Source of the DNA: Citrobacter gillenii
Lineage (GTDB): Bacteria > Pseudomonadota > Gammaproteobacteria > Enterobacterales > Enterobacteriaceae
Length of the DNA stretch: 64,000 nt
Reading direction: 5' to 3'
NCBI RefSeq assembly: GCF_013337685.1
Contig: NZ_SUQN01000001.1
Location: 124,001 to 188,000, forward strand
Both the position numbers and the translations under genes were made by a program. The notes beneath the pieces were generated by a model that had not been told where the DNA came from, searched no databases, and was given only the letters and a program-made list of their open reading frames with translations. Below, one piece after another: positions 30,101 through 39,171 of the stretch (position 1 is its first letter; each line of letters begins with the position of its first letter).

Positions 30101-30379
30101 AGGAAATACTCCTTGAAAAGTAAAGTGTTAGAGCGTGTGTTAATTCACACTTTTGGAGAATTTGCAGGCGTTGTCAGCAAAAAGCATAGCAGACAGGCAT
30201 GGTATTGCTGGCTTAAGCAGGTAACATGGCTGTTATAAATTGATAACAAATTCTTTCTTTGAGTAGTGAGAGTTTGGCGACCTTCAAAGTTTGCACCGCT
30301 GACTGAGGTGATAATGTGCGGCTCTGCAAAAGGGTTACCTGCGCCACTTTATTGATCGATACGTGAAAGGAACAACAAG
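30101..30379. other. intergenic region between divergent tktB and maeB
   Basis: This 279-bp spacer separates two divergent genes. I could recognise no remnant of transaldolase A coding sequence in it. It must contain the promoters of tktB and maeB; none is obvious by consensus. Confidence 0.5.
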
Positions 30380-32659
30380 ATGGATGACCAGTTAAGACAA
30401 AGCGCCCTCGATTTCCACGAGTTTCCAGTACCCGGCAAAATTCAGGTTTCGCCAACCAAACCCCTTGCCACCCAACGTGACCTGGCGCTGGCCTATTCAC
30501 CCGGTGTTGCCGCCCCGTGTCTGGAGATTGAAAAAGACCCGCTGGCAGCCTACAAATACACCGCGCGTGGCAACCTGGTGGCGGTGATTTCCAACGGTAC
30601 TGCGGTACTGGGGCTGGGCAACATTGGTGCGCTGGCCGGTAAACCGGTGATGGAAGGGAAAGGCGTTCTGTTTAAGAAATTTGCCGGGATTGACGTGTTC
30701 GATATTGAAGTCGACGAACTCGATCCGGATAAATTTATTAACGTGGTGGCGGCCCTTGAGCCGACGTTTGGCGGCATCAACCTCGAAGATATCAAAGCGC
30801 CGGAATGCTTCTACATAGAGCAAAAACTGCGTGAGCGCATGAATATTCCGGTATTTCATGACGACCAGCACGGCACGGCTATCATCAGCACCGCTGCGAT
30901 CCTCAACGGTCTGCGGGTGGTGGAGAAGAATATCTCTGATGTGCGTATGGTGGTGTCCGGTGCGGGGGCGGCGGCGATTGCCTGTATGAACCTGCTGGTG
31001 GCGCTGGGCATGCAGAAGCACAATATCGTGGTCTGCGACTCCAAAGGCGTGATTTACAAAGATCGCGAACCAAATATGGCTGAAACCAAAGCAGCCTACG
31101 CGGTGGAAGATGACGGCAAGCGTACACTGGATGACGTGATTGACGGGGCTGACATCTTCCTTGGCTGTTCCGGCCCGAAAGTGCTGAGCCAGGAGATGGT
31201 CAAGAAAATGGCGCGTGCGCCGATGATTCTGGCGCTGGCCAACCCGGAACCGGAAATTCTGCCGCCGCTGGCGAAAGAAGTTCGTTCCGATGCCATTATT
31301 TGTACCGGTCGCTCCGACTACCCGAACCAGGTCAACAACGTCCTGTGCTTCCCGTTCATCTTCCGCGGTGCGCTGGACGTGGGTGCCACTGCAATCAACG
31401 AAGAGATGAAGCTGGCGGCGGTACATGCTATTGCGGAACTGGCGCATGCTGAGCAGAGCGAAGTGGTGGCCTCCGCCTATGGCGATCAGGACCTGAGCTT
31501 TGGCCCGGAATACATCATTCCTAAGCCGTTTGACCCGCGTCTGATTGTCAAAATTGCACCGGCGGTGGCGAAAGCGGCCATGGACTCCGGCGTGGCAACG
31601 CGCCCGATTGCCGACTTTGATGCGTACATCGATAAGCTGAGTGAGTTTGTCTACAAAACCAACCTGTTCATGAAGCCGATTTTCTCGCTGGCACGCAAAG
31701 CGCCGAAGCGCGTGGTGCTGACGGAAGGGGAAGAGGCGCGCGTGCTGCATGCGACCCAGGAATTGATCACCTTAGGTCTGGCGAAGCCGATCCTGATTGG
31801 CCGTCCGAGCGTGATCGAAATGCGCATCCAGAAACTGGGGCTGCAGATCAAAGCCGGTGTTGATTTTGAGATCGTCAACAACGAATCCGATCCGCGCTTC
31901 AAAGAGTACTGGAGTGAGTATTATCAGATCATGAAGCGCCGGGGGATCACCCAGGAGCAGGCGCAGCGTGCGGTGATTGCCAACACCACGGTGATTGGTG
32001 CGATCATGGTGCAACGCGGTGAAGCGGATGCGATGATCTGCGGCACGATTGGCGACTATCACGAGCATTTCAGCGTGGTGAAAGCGGTATTTGGTCACCG
32101 CGACGGTGTGCATACGGCGGGGGCGATGAACGCGCTGTTGCTGCCAAGCGGCAACACCTTTATCGCCGATACCTACGTTAACGATGACCCGACGCCGGAT
32201 CAACTGGCGGAAATCGCCGTGATGGCGGCCGAAACCGTACGGCGTTTTGGTATCGAACCGAAGGTGGCATTGCTGTCGCACTCCAACTTTGGCTCTTCCA
32301 ACTGTCCGTCGGCCAGCAAAATGCGCGCAGCGCTGGAGCTTATCAAGGCGCGTGCGCCAGAACTGATGATCGACGGTGAGATGCACGGTGATGCCGCGCT
32401 GGTAGAAAGCATTCGTAACGATCGGATGCCGGACAGTCCGCTGAAAGGCTCCGCCAATATTCTGGTGATGCCGAATATGGAAGCGGCGCGTATTAGTTAC
32501 AACTTACTACGCGTGTCCAGCTCTGAAGGCGTAACGGTCGGCCCGGTGCTGATGGGTGTGGCGAAACCGGTTCATGTATTAACGCCGATCGCCTCTGTTC
32601 GTCGTATCGTGAATATGGTGGCGCTGGCGGTTGTAGAAGCGCAAACACAACCGCTGTAA
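30380..32659 (+). CDS. maeB: NADP-dependent malic enzyme MaeB
   Basis: A 759-residue protein that oxidatively decarboxylates malate to pyruvate with NADP+. The N-terminal ~430 residues form the malic enzyme ([11 protein letters not shown] metal/substrate motif and the nucleotide-binding [12 protein letters not shown]). The C-terminal ~330 residues are a phosphotransacetylase-like domain that has lost catalysis in E. coli but binds acetyl-CoA as a regulator. The length is identical to E. coli MaeB. AAAGGA precedes the ATG, and a strong terminator follows. Confidence 0.96.
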   Translation: MDDQLRQSALDFHEFPVPGKIQVSPTKPLATQRDLALAYSPGVAAPCLEIEKDPLAAYKYTARGNLVAVISNGTAVLGLGNIGALAGKPVMEGKGVLFKKFAGIDVFDIEVDELDPDKFINVVAALEPTFGGINLEDIKAPECFYIEQKLRERMNIPVFHDDQHGTAIISTAAILNGLRVVEKNISDVRMVVSGAGAAAIACMNLLVALGMQKHNIVVCDSKGVIYKDREPNMAETKAAYAVEDDGKRTLDDVIDGADIFLGCSGPKVLSQEMVKKMARAPMILALANPEPEILPPLAKEVRSDAIICTGRSDYPNQVNNVLCFPFIFRGALDVGATAINEEMKLAAVHAIAELAHAEQSEVVASAYGDQDLSFGPEYIIPKPFDPRLIVKIAPAVAKAAMDSGVATRPIADFDAYIDKLSEFVYKTNLFMKPIFSLARKAPKRVVLTEGEEARVLHATQELITLGLAKPILIGRPSVIEMRIQKLGLQIKAGVDFEIVNNESDPRFKEYWSEYYQIMKRRGITQEQAQRAVIANTTVIGAIMVQRGEADAMICGTIGDYHEHFSVVKAVFGHRDGVHTAGAMNALLLPSGNTFIADTYVNDDPTPDQLAEIAVMAAETVRRFGIEPKVALLSHSNFGSSNCPSASKMRAALELIKARAPELMIDGEMHGDAALVESIRNDRMPDSPLKGSANILVMPNMEAARISYNLLRVSSSEGVTVGPVLMGVAKPVHVLTPIASVRRIVNMVALAVVEAQTQPL

Positions 32660-32678
32660 TTTCACTTTAATTAATTCT

Positions 32679-32704
32679 GGCGCGGGTTTCTCCCGCGCCT
32701 TTTT
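32679..32704 (+). terminator. rho-independent terminator after maeB
   Basis: An 8-bp perfect stem (GGCGCGGG at 32679-32686, CCCGCGCC at 32692-32699) with a 5-nt loop is followed by a five-T run. It isolates maeB from the eut operon. Confidence 0.93.
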
Positions 32705-32715
32705 ATTTTCCCTTT

Positions 32716-32737
32716 CTTAGTGATCTCCCTCACCTTT
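32716..32737 (+). promoter_or_regulatory. candidate CRP site upstream of eutS
   Basis: The half-sites GTGA (32720-32723) and TCAC (32730-32733) have the 6-bp spacer of the CRP consensus, about 82 bp before eutS. cAMP-CRP control of eut is known in Salmonella, and EutR with ethanolamine and B12 acts in the same region. The -35/-10 elements were not clear. Confidence 0.55.
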
Positions 32738-32818
32738 TAAACCTGGTTGCCGAATTTTGTTATTTACTCTGACGAAAAATTGCCACGATGGGGTCAGTTT
32801 TAGCAGAGGCGGTGAGCA

Positions 32819-33154
32819 ATGGAAAAAGAACGCATCATCCAGGAATTTGTGCCGGGGAAACAGGTCACGCTGGCGCATCTGATAGCGCACCCCGGCGAAG
32901 AGTTGGCGAAAAAGATCGGCGTTCCCGAGTCTGGCGCGATCGGCATCATGACCTTAACGCCGGGTGAAACGGCGATGATTGCCGGTGATTTAGCCATGAA
33001 GGCGGCGGATGTACATATCGGCTTTCTCGATAGATTCAGCGGCGCGCTGGTGATCTACGGCTCTGTAGGTGCAGTGGAAGAGGCGTTGCTCCAGACGGTG
33101 AGCGGTCTGGGCCGGTTATTAAATTTCACTTTGTGCAACCTGACAAAAAGTTAA
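32819..33154 (+). CDS. eutS: ethanolamine microcompartment shell protein EutS
   Basis: A 111-residue bacterial microcompartment (BMC) shell protein with a circularly permuted fold. It forms bent hexamers thought to make curved edges of the ethanolamine metabolosome. Its N-terminal region carries the encapsulation-related helix EEFVPG-like start. The length equals that of Salmonella EutS. It is the first gene of the 17-gene eut operon, followed by eutP after 12 bp. Confidence 0.97.
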   Translation: MEKERIIQEFVPGKQVTLAHLIAHPGEELAKKIGVPESGAIGIMTLTPGETAMIAGDLAMKAADVHIGFLDRFSGALVIYGSVGAVEEALLQTVSGLGRLLNFTLCNLTKS

Positions 33155-33166
33155 TCAGAGGCGGCG

Positions 33167-33646
33167 ATGAAACGTATTGCGTTTGTCGGTACGGTGGGGG
33201 CGGGAAAAACCACGCTCTTTAATGCGCTCCAGGGGAATTATTCCCTCGCCAGAAAAACACAGGCTGTCGAGTTTAATGAAAACGGCGATATCGACACTCC
33301 GGGAGAATATTTTAGCCATCCGCGCTGGTATCACGCCTTAATTACCACGCTGCAGGATGTTGATACGTTGATTTATATACACGCGGCAAATGATTTAGAA
33401 AGTCGCTTACCTGCCGGGCTGTTGGATATCGGCGCCAGTAAACGACAAATCGCCGTTATCAGCAAAACGGATGTGCCGGATGCCAATGTCGCCGCAACGC
33501 GACAATTACTTCGCGGGATAGGGTTTCAGGAGCCGATTTTTGAGCTCAATAGCCATGACCCAAGCAGTGTGCAGCACCTGGTGGATTATCTGACTGAGCT
33601 CAGCCAAAAGGAGGAAAGGGCAGGTGAAAAAACTCATCACAGCTAA
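33167..33646 (+). CDS. eutP: EutP, P-loop acetate kinase of the eut operon
   Basis: A 159-residue P-loop protein with Walker A GTVGAGKT at residues 8-15. It has been reported in Salmonella to have acetate kinase activity. It could interconvert acetyl phosphate and ATP in or near the microcompartment. It overlaps eutQ by 23 bp, and the GTG start of eutQ has its own AAGGAGG site inside eutP, which indicates coupled translation. Confidence 0.93.
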   Translation: MKRIAFVGTVGAGKTTLFNALQGNYSLARKTQAVEFNENGDIDTPGEYFSHPRWYHALITTLQDVDTLIYIHAANDLESRLPAGLLDIGASKRQIAVISKTDVPDANVAATRQLLRGIGFQEPIFELNSHDPSSVQHLVDYLTELSQKEERAGEKTHHS

Positions 33647-34337
33647 CGATATTCGTGCGGCCCACGCACGCGGTGAACAGGACGTATCGGTTGTTCTGCG
33701 CGCCAGTATCATCACCCCGGAAGCACGCGAAGTTGCGGCGCTGCTGGGCGTCACTATCACTGAATGCGATGAATCCGCGCCGGCAGCCGTATCAACGTCT
33801 ACGGCAGCACCAACTGCGGCGGATGACGGCAAAACGGAAAGCCAGCGTATTCGCGAAACCATCATTGCGCAGTTACCGGAAGGACAGTTTACCGAAAGCC
33901 TGGTCGCGCAGCTGATGGACAAAGTGATGAAGGAGAAACAGTCGCTGGAGCAGGGCGGAATGCAGCCCAGCTTTGCCTCGGTGACCGGCAAAGGTGGCGT
34001 CAAAGTCATTGACGGCAGCAGCGTCAAGTTTGGCCGTTTTGATGGCGCCCAGCCGCACTGTGTCGGCTTAACCGACTTAGTTACTGACCAGGACGGGAGC
34101 AGCATGGCCGCCGGGTTTATGCAGTGGGATAACGCATTTTTCCCATGGACGCTGAACTACGACGAAATTGACATGATTCTGGAAGGCGAGCTGCACGTTC
34201 GTCATGAAGGCGAAACCATGATTGCGAAGGCCGGGGATGTGATGTTTATCCCGAAAGGTTCCAGCATTGAGTTTGGTACGCCGACGACGGTGAAGTTCCT
34301 GTATGTGGCCTGGCCTGCGAACTGGCAGTCCTGCTAA
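33624..34337 (+). CDS. eutQ: EutQ, cupin-fold acetate kinase
   Basis: A 237-residue protein with a short N-terminal domain, an alanine/threonine-rich linker (about residues 51-71) and a C-terminal cupin (ELHVRHEGETM..GDVMFIPKG). Salmonella EutQ is an acetate kinase needed for anoxic growth on ethanolamine with tetrathionate. It is about eight residues longer than my recollection of Salmonella EutQ, all in the linker. It starts with GTG behind AAGGAGG and overlaps eutP. Confidence 0.94.
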   Translation: MKKLITANDIRAAHARGEQDVSVVLRASIITPEAREVAALLGVTITECDESAPAAVSTSTAAPTAADDGKTESQRIRETIIAQLPEGQFTESLVAQLMDKVMKEKQSLEQGGMQPSFASVTGKGGVKVIDGSSVKFGRFDGAQPHCVGLTDLVTDQDGSSMAAGFMQWDNAFFPWTLNYDEIDMILEGELHVRHEGETMIAKAGDVMFIPKGSSIEFGTPTTVKFLYVAWPANWQSC

Positions 34338-34346
34338 GGCGGATGT

Positions 34347-35150
34347 ATGAAGGATTTCATTACCGAAGCATGGCTCAGAGCGAATCATACGCTTAGCGAA
34401 GGGGCTGAAATTCATCTCCCCGCTGATGCTCGCCTGACGCCGTCTGCCCGGGAGTTGCTGGACAGTCGTCGACTGCGCATTAAGTTTATCGATGAGCAGG
34501 GAAGCCTGTTTATCGACGACGAGCAGCAGCAACCGCAGCCGGTGCATGGTTTAACCAGCAGCGATGCACACCCGCAGGCAAGCTGCGAGCTGTGTCATCA
34601 ACCGGTGGCGAAGAAACCTGACACGCTGACGCATCTGACAGCGGACAAAATGGTCGCCAAAAGTGACCCGCGCCTGGGATTTCGCGCGGCGCTGGACAGC
34701 ACCATTGCGCTGGCCGTGTGGTTACAGATTGAGCTGGCCGAACCGTGGCAGCCGTGGCTGGCGGATATCCGCTCGCGCTTAGGCAACATTATGCGCGCCG
34801 ACGCCATGGACGAACCTCTGGATGCGCAGGCCATTGTTGGCTTAAGCGACGGAGATTTACACCGGCTCTCGCATCAACCGCTGCGCTACCTGGACCACGA
34901 CCATCTGGTGCCGGAAGCCAGCCACGGTCGTGATGCTGCACTGCTTAATTTGCTGCGCACCAAAGTCCGTGAAACGGAAACGGTGGCGGCGCAGGTGTTT
35001 ATCACCCGTGGTTTTGATGTGTTGCGACCAGACATCCTGCAGGCGCTAAACCGTCTTTCGAGTACGGTTTACGTAATGATGATTTTGAGCGTGGCGAAGC
35101 ATCCACTGAGCGTCAGCCAAATCCAACAGCGATTAGGGGAGAAGTCATGA
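34347..35150 (+). CDS. eutT: corrinoid adenosyltransferase EutT
   Basis: A 267-residue ATP:cob(I)alamin adenosyltransferase that makes the adenosylcobalamin cofactor of EutBC. Salmonella EutT binds a metal through a motif HX11CCX2C (H67, C79, C80, C83). Here H67, C80 and C83 are present but residue 79 is serine (codon AGC at 34581-34583). The adenosyltransferase core motifs [12 protein letters not shown] and [19 protein letters not shown] are intact. The start codon of eutD overlaps its stop (ATGA). Confidence 0.94.
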   Translation: MKDFITEAWLRANHTLSEGAEIHLPADARLTPSARELLDSRRLRIKFIDEQGSLFIDDEQQQPQPVHGLTSSDAHPQASCELCHQPVAKKPDTLTHLTADKMVAKSDPRLGFRAALDSTIALAVWLQIELAEPWQPWLADIRSRLGNIMRADAMDEPLDAQAIVGLSDGDLHRLSHQPLRYLDHDHLVPEASHGRDAALLNLLRTKVRETETVAAQVFITRGFDVLRPDILQALNRLSSTVYVMMILSVAKHPLSVSQIQQRLGEKS

Positions 35151-36163
35151 TCATTGAACGCGCTCGCCAACTCGCCAAACGTTCACCTGCTCGGGTGGTG
35201 TTCCCGGATGCGCTGGATGTCCGAGTGCTGAAAGCGGCGAACTACCTGCATCAGCACGGTCTGGCTCGCCCTATTCTCGTCGCCAGCCCATTTGCATTGC
35301 GCCAGTTTGCCCTCAGTCACCGCGTGGCAATGGACGGTATTCAGGTTGTCGATCCGCAAAGCAATGTGCAAATGCGTGAAGAATTTGCCCTGCGCTGGCT
35401 GGCCCGTGCGGGCGAAAAAACGCCGCCGGATGCGCGGGAAAAACTCAACGATCCGCTGATGTTTGCCGCCGCGATGGTCAGTGCAGGTAAAGCCGATGTC
35501 TGTATTGCCGGCAACCTGTCGTCAACGGCAAACGTGCTGCGCGCAGGGTTGCGTATCATTGGCTTACAGCCGGGTTGCAAAACGCTGTCGTCGATTTTCC
35601 TGATGCTGCCGCAGTATCTCGGACCGTCATTAGGATTTGCCGACTGTAGCGTGGTGCCGCAGCCGACCGCCGCACAGCTGGCGGATATTGCCATCGCCAG
35701 CGCGGAAACTTGGCAGGCGATTACCGGTGAAGAGCCGCGAGTGGCCATGCTGTCGTTTTCCAGTAACGGCAGTGCCCGTCATCCCAACGTCGCTAACGTG
35801 CAGCAGGCGACGGACATCGTTCGTGAACGCGCGCCGCAGCTTACCGTCGACGGTGAACTGCAGTTTGATGCCGCTTTTGTACCGGATGTCGCCGCGCAAA
35901 AAGCGCCCGCCAGTCCGCTACAGGGCAATGCCAATGTGATGGTTTTCCCGTCGCTGGAGGCAGGCAATATTGGTTATAAAATCGCCCAGCGCCTGGGAGG
36001 GTATCGTGCCGTAGGCCCCTTAATTCAGGGACTTGCCGCACCGCTTCACGACCTCTCTCGCGGCTGTAGCGTGCAGGAAATTATCGAACTGGCGTTGGTG
36101 GCAGCTGTGCCGCGCCAGACTGAAATGAGTCGTGAAAGCGCCTCGCAAACACTGGTTGTTTAG
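35147..36163 (+). CDS. eutD: phosphotransacetylase EutD
   Basis: A 338-residue phosphate acetyltransferase that converts acetyl-CoA and phosphate to acetyl phosphate and CoA, recycling CoA for EutE inside the shell. The PTA family motifs ([33 protein letters not shown]) are clear. The length equals that of the E. coli and Salmonella enzymes. It overlaps eutT by four bases. Confidence 0.96.
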   Translation: MIIERARQLAKRSPARVVFPDALDVRVLKAANYLHQHGLARPILVASPFALRQFALSHRVAMDGIQVVDPQSNVQMREEFALRWLARAGEKTPPDAREKLNDPLMFAAAMVSAGKADVCIAGNLSSTANVLRAGLRIIGLQPGCKTLSSIFLMLPQYLGPSLGFADCSVVPQPTAAQLADIAIASAETWQAITGEEPRVAMLSFSSNGSARHPNVANVQQATDIVRERAPQLTVDGELQFDAAFVPDVAAQKAPASPLQGNANVMVFPSLEAGNIGYKIAQRLGGYRAVGPLIQGLAAPLHDLSRGCSVQEIIELALVAAVPRQTEMSRESASQTLVV

Positions 36164-36201
36164 GTCCCGTTCTGGACCCCTTCTACTAAGAGGAAAACAC
36201 A

Positions 36202-36495
36202 ATGGAAGCATTAGGAATGATCGAAACCCGGGGCCTGGTTGCACTGATTGAGGCTTCTGACGCAATGGTTAAAGCGGCACGCGTGAAACTGGTTGGCGTG
36301 AAGCAGATCGGTGGCGGCCTGTGTACTGCCATGGTTCGTGGTGATGTGGCCGCTTGCAAAGCAGCTACGGATGCCGGAGCTGCTGCTGCGCAGCGTATTG
36401 GCGAACTGGTTTCTGTACACGTTATCCCGCGTCCGCATGGCGATCTGGAAGAAGTATTCCCGATCAGCTTCAAAGGCGACAGCAACGATATGTAA
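36202..36495 (+). CDS. eutM: major shell protein EutM
   Basis: A 97-residue single-BMC-domain protein that forms flat hexamers tiling the microcompartment facets. The family core [21 protein letters not shown] and the pore region KQIGGGL are intact. The ATG follows AGAGGA. A 121-bp gap with a hairpin separates it from eutN, which could favour accumulation of this abundant subunit. Confidence 0.97.
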   Translation: MEALGMIETRGLVALIEASDAMVKAARVKLVGVKQIGGGLCTAMVRGDVAACKAATDAGAAAAQRIGELVSVHVIPRPHGDLEEVFPISFKGDSNDM

Positions 36496-36504
36496 GTCGT
36501 CCAT

Positions 36505-36542
36505 GTGACGCCACTGGATTGTTAAGAGAAAGCTGGCGTCAC
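36505..36542 (+). other. RNA hairpin between eutM and eutN
   Basis: A perfect 9-bp stem (GTGACGCCA at 36505-36513, TGGCGTCAC at 36534-36542) with a 20-nt loop begins nine bases after the eutM stop. The following ACCCTC (36541-36546) can alternatively pair with a downstream GAGGGT before eutN. It is not followed by a T tract. It may stabilise the upstream mRNA or attenuate read-through. Confidence 0.55.
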
Positions 36543-36616
36543 CCTCTCTCCTTTTCACATTACCTTCTGCGGAGGGTAGGGGGAGGTTTTACCTGAAATA
36601 TGCCACGGAGGCGGGT

Positions 36617-36904
36617 ATGAAACTGGCAATCGTCACAGGACAAATTGTTTGTACCGTACGCCATCAGGGGCTCGCGCACGACAAGTTGCTGATGGTGGAA
36701 ATGATTGATGCTCAGGGAAATCCCGACGGGCAGTGTGCTGTTGCTACCGACAGCATCGGGGCGGGAACCGGAGAGTGGGTGCTGCTGGTCAGTGGAAGCT
36801 CTGCCCGCCAGGCGCACAGTAGTGACTCATCGCCTGTCGATCTGTGCGTGATTGGCATTGTCGATGAAGTGGTGGCAGGTGGTCAGGTGATCTTCCATAA
36901 ATAA
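36617..36904 (+). CDS. eutN: shell vertex protein EutN
   Basis: A 95-residue protein of the EutN/CcmL family, which forms pentamers capping the shell vertices in related compartments. The N-terminal MKLAIVTGQIVCTVRH and C-terminal GIVDEV motifs are typical. A GGAGGCGGGT sequence precedes the ATG. eutE follows after 11 bp. Confidence 0.96.
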   Translation: MKLAIVTGQIVCTVRHQGLAHDKLLMVEMIDAQGNPDGQCAVATDSIGAGTGEWVLLVSGSSARQAHSSDSSPVDLCVIGIVDEVVAGGQVIFHK

Positions 36905-36915
36905 GGCAGAAAATC

Positions 36916-38319
36916 ATGAATCAACAGGATATTGAACAGGTCGTGAAAGCGGTGCTGCTGAAAATGAAAGACAGCAGCCAACCCGTCAGTGCCGTTCAAG
37001 AAATGGGCGTATTTGCCTCCCTGGATGACGCAGTGGCGGCAGCAAAACTGGCACAGCAGGAGCTGAAAAGCGTCGCTATGCGCCAGTTGGCCATTCACGC
37101 CATTCGTGAAGCAGGCGAAAAACACGCCAGAGAATTAGCGGAATTTGCCGTCAGTGAAACCGGCATGGGACGCGTTGAAGATAAATTTGCCAAAAACGTG
37201 GCGCAGGCACGCGGCACGCCGGGCGTGGAATGCCTGTCTCCACAGGTACTGACCGGCGATAACGGCCTGACGCTGATTGAAAATGCGCCGTGGGGCGTGG
37301 TGGCATCGGTAACGCCGTCCACCAACCCGGCCGCGACCGTCATTAATAACGCCATCAGCCTGATTGCGGCGGGTAACAGCGTGGTCTTTGCGCCGCATCC
37401 TGCTGCAAAAGGCGTTTCTCAGCGTGCGATCGGTCTGCTTAACCAGGCGGTAGTCGCTGCGGGTGGTCCGGCAAACCTGCTGGTGACCGTTGCCAATCCG
37501 GATATCGAAACCGCTCAGCGTCTGTTCAAGTACCCAGGCATCGGCTTGCTGGTGGTGACCGGCGGCGAAGCGGTGGTGGAATCTGCGCGTAAGCACACCA
37601 ACAAACGTCTGATTGCCGCAGGTGCGGGTAACCCACCGGTGGTGGTGGATGAAACCGCCGATCTGGCGCGCGCCGCGCAGTCCATCGTCAAAGGTGCGTC
37701 GTTTGATAACAACATCATCTGCGCCGATGAAAAAGTCCTGATCGTCGTGGATAGCGTTGCCGACGAGCTGATGCGTCTGATGGAAGGTCAGCACGCGGTC
37801 AAGCTCACCGCAGCTCAGGCTGAGCAATTGCAGCCGGTGTTGATGAAAAACGTCGATGAACGCGGTAAAGGCACGGTTAGCCGTGACTGGGTCGGGCGCG
37901 ATGCGGCCAAAATCGCCGCGGCGATCGGCCTGAATGTCCCGGAGCAAACCCGCTTGTTGTTCGTCGAAACCTCAGCCACACATCCGTTTGCGGTAACTGA
38001 ACTGATGATGCCGGTGCTGCCGGTGGTGCGGGTGGCTAACGTTGACGAAGCCATTGCGCTGGCGGTCACGCTTGAAGGTGGTTGCCACCATACGGCGGCG
38101 ATGCACTCACGCAACATCGATAACATGAACCGTATGGCTAACGCTATCGACACCAGCATTTTCGTCAAGAACGGACCGTGCATTGCCGGTCTTGGGCTTG
38201 GCGGTGAAGGCTGGACCACCATGACCATTACCACGCCAACCGGGGAAGGGGTGACCAGTGCGCGCACGTTTGTCCGCCTGCGTCGCTGTGTATTGGTGGA
38301 TGCGTTTCGCATTGTATAA
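36916..38319 (+). CDS. eutE: acetaldehyde dehydrogenase (acylating) EutE
   Basis: A 467-residue aldehyde dehydrogenase family enzyme that turns acetaldehyde, NAD+ and CoA into acetyl-CoA. The catalytic cysteine lies in NNIICADEK. The N-terminal ~20 residues form an amphipathic helix (QDIEQVVKAVLLKM) of the kind that targets cargo to the shell. The length equals that of E. coli EutE. It recycles NADH with EutG in the compartment lumen. Confidence 0.97.
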   Translation: MNQQDIEQVVKAVLLKMKDSSQPVSAVQEMGVFASLDDAVAAAKLAQQELKSVAMRQLAIHAIREAGEKHARELAEFAVSETGMGRVEDKFAKNVAQARGTPGVECLSPQVLTGDNGLTLIENAPWGVVASVTPSTNPAATVINNAISLIAAGNSVVFAPHPAAKGVSQRAIGLLNQAVVAAGGPANLLVTVANPDIETAQRLFKYPGIGLLVVTGGEAVVESARKHTNKRLIAAGAGNPPVVVDETADLARAAQSIVKGASFDNNIICADEKVLIVVDSVADELMRLMEGQHAVKLTAAQAEQLQPVLMKNVDERGKGTVSRDWVGRDAAKIAAAIGLNVPEQTRLLFVETSATHPFAVTELMMPVLPVVRVANVDEAIALAVTLEGGCHHTAAMHSRNIDNMNRMANAIDTSIFVKNGPCIAGLGLGGEGWTTMTITTPTGEGVTSARTFVRLRRCVLVDAFRIV

Positions 38320-38331
38320 GGAGTGAAAGAG

Positions 38332-39171
38332 ATGGCGCATGACGAACAACTGTGGCTCACACCCAGACTGCAAAAAGCAGCAACGCTGTGTAACCAGACG
38401 CCGGCCGCGAGTGATTCACCGCTGTGGCTCGGCGTTGATTTGGGGACCTGTGATGTGGTGTCGATGGTTGTCGACAGTGAAGGACAGCCGGTTGCGGTTT
38501 GTCTGGATTGGGCCGACGTCGTGCGTGACGGCATCGTCTGGGATTTTTTCGGTGCCGTGACCATTGTTCGTCGCCATCTCGATACGCTCGAACAACAACT
38601 GGGTTGCCGCTTTACCCACGCGGCAACCTCGTTCCCGCCAGGAACGGACCCGCGTATCTCCATTAACGTGCTGGAGTCTGCCGGACTTGAGGTTAGCCAT
38701 GTGCTGGATGAGCCCACCGCCGTGGCGGATCTACTTCAGCTGGATAACGCAGGCGTGGTGGATATCGGCGGTGGGACGACCGGTATTGCCATCGTGAAGC
38801 AGGGCAAAGTGACCTATTCCGCCGACGAAGCGACCGGTGGGCATCACATTTCTCTGACGCTGGCTGGGAATCGTCGTATTCAACTGGAAGAAGCCGAGCA
38901 GTACAAGCGCAGCAACGGCAAGGAAATCTGGCCGGTAGTGAAGCCGGTTTACGAAAAGATGGCGGAAATTGTCGCCCACCATATTGCCGGGCAGGGCGTC
39001 ATGGATTTATGGCTGGCCGGTGGGTCCTGTATGCAGCCGGGGGTTGATGAGCTGTTCCGTAAGCGTTTCCCGGAGCTGCAGGTGCATTTACCGCAGCACA
39101 GTCTGTTTATGACCCCGCTGGCGATTGCCAATAGCGGAAAAGTAAAAGCGGAAGGAATCTATGCAAGCTGA
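38332..39171 (+). CDS. eutJ: EutJ, chaperone-like ASKHA protein
   Basis: A 279-residue protein of the actin/Hsp70-like ATPase superfamily, with phosphate-binding loops GVDLGTCDVV and DIGGGTTGIAI. Its exact role in the ethanolamine compartment is unproven; a chaperone or reactivase function is suggested by homology. I start it at the ATG at 38332, since the upstream GTG at 38323 would overlap the ribosome binding site (AAGGAG). It overlaps eutG by 11 bases. Confidence 0.93.
   Translation: MAHDEQLWLTPRLQKAATLCNQTPAASDSPLWLGVDLGTCDVVSMVVDSEGQPVAVCLDWADVVRDGIVWDFFGAVTIVRRHLDTLEQQLGCRFTHAATSFPPGTDPRISINVLESAGLEVSHVLDEPTAVADLLQLDNAGVVDIGGGTTGIAIVKQGKVTYSADEATGGHHISLTLAGNRRIQLEEAEQYKRSNGKEIWPVVKPVYEKMAEIVAHHIAGQGVMDLWLAGGSCMQPGVDELFRKRFPELQVHLPQHSLFMTPLAIANSGKVKAEGIYAS

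Noticed and set aside
30497-31750. 417-codon frame antisense to maeB
   Set aside because: It has arginine/histidine-rich shadow composition opposite a strongly conserved gene and no recognisable domain.
32705-32818. Cobalamin riboswitch before the eut operon
   Set aside because: The leader is too short and shows no B12-box sequence or multi-helix fold; in enterics EutR senses B12 instead.
37135-37947. 270-codon frame antisense to eutE
   Set aside because: It is a codon-bias shadow of eutE with no start signals and no family resemblance.
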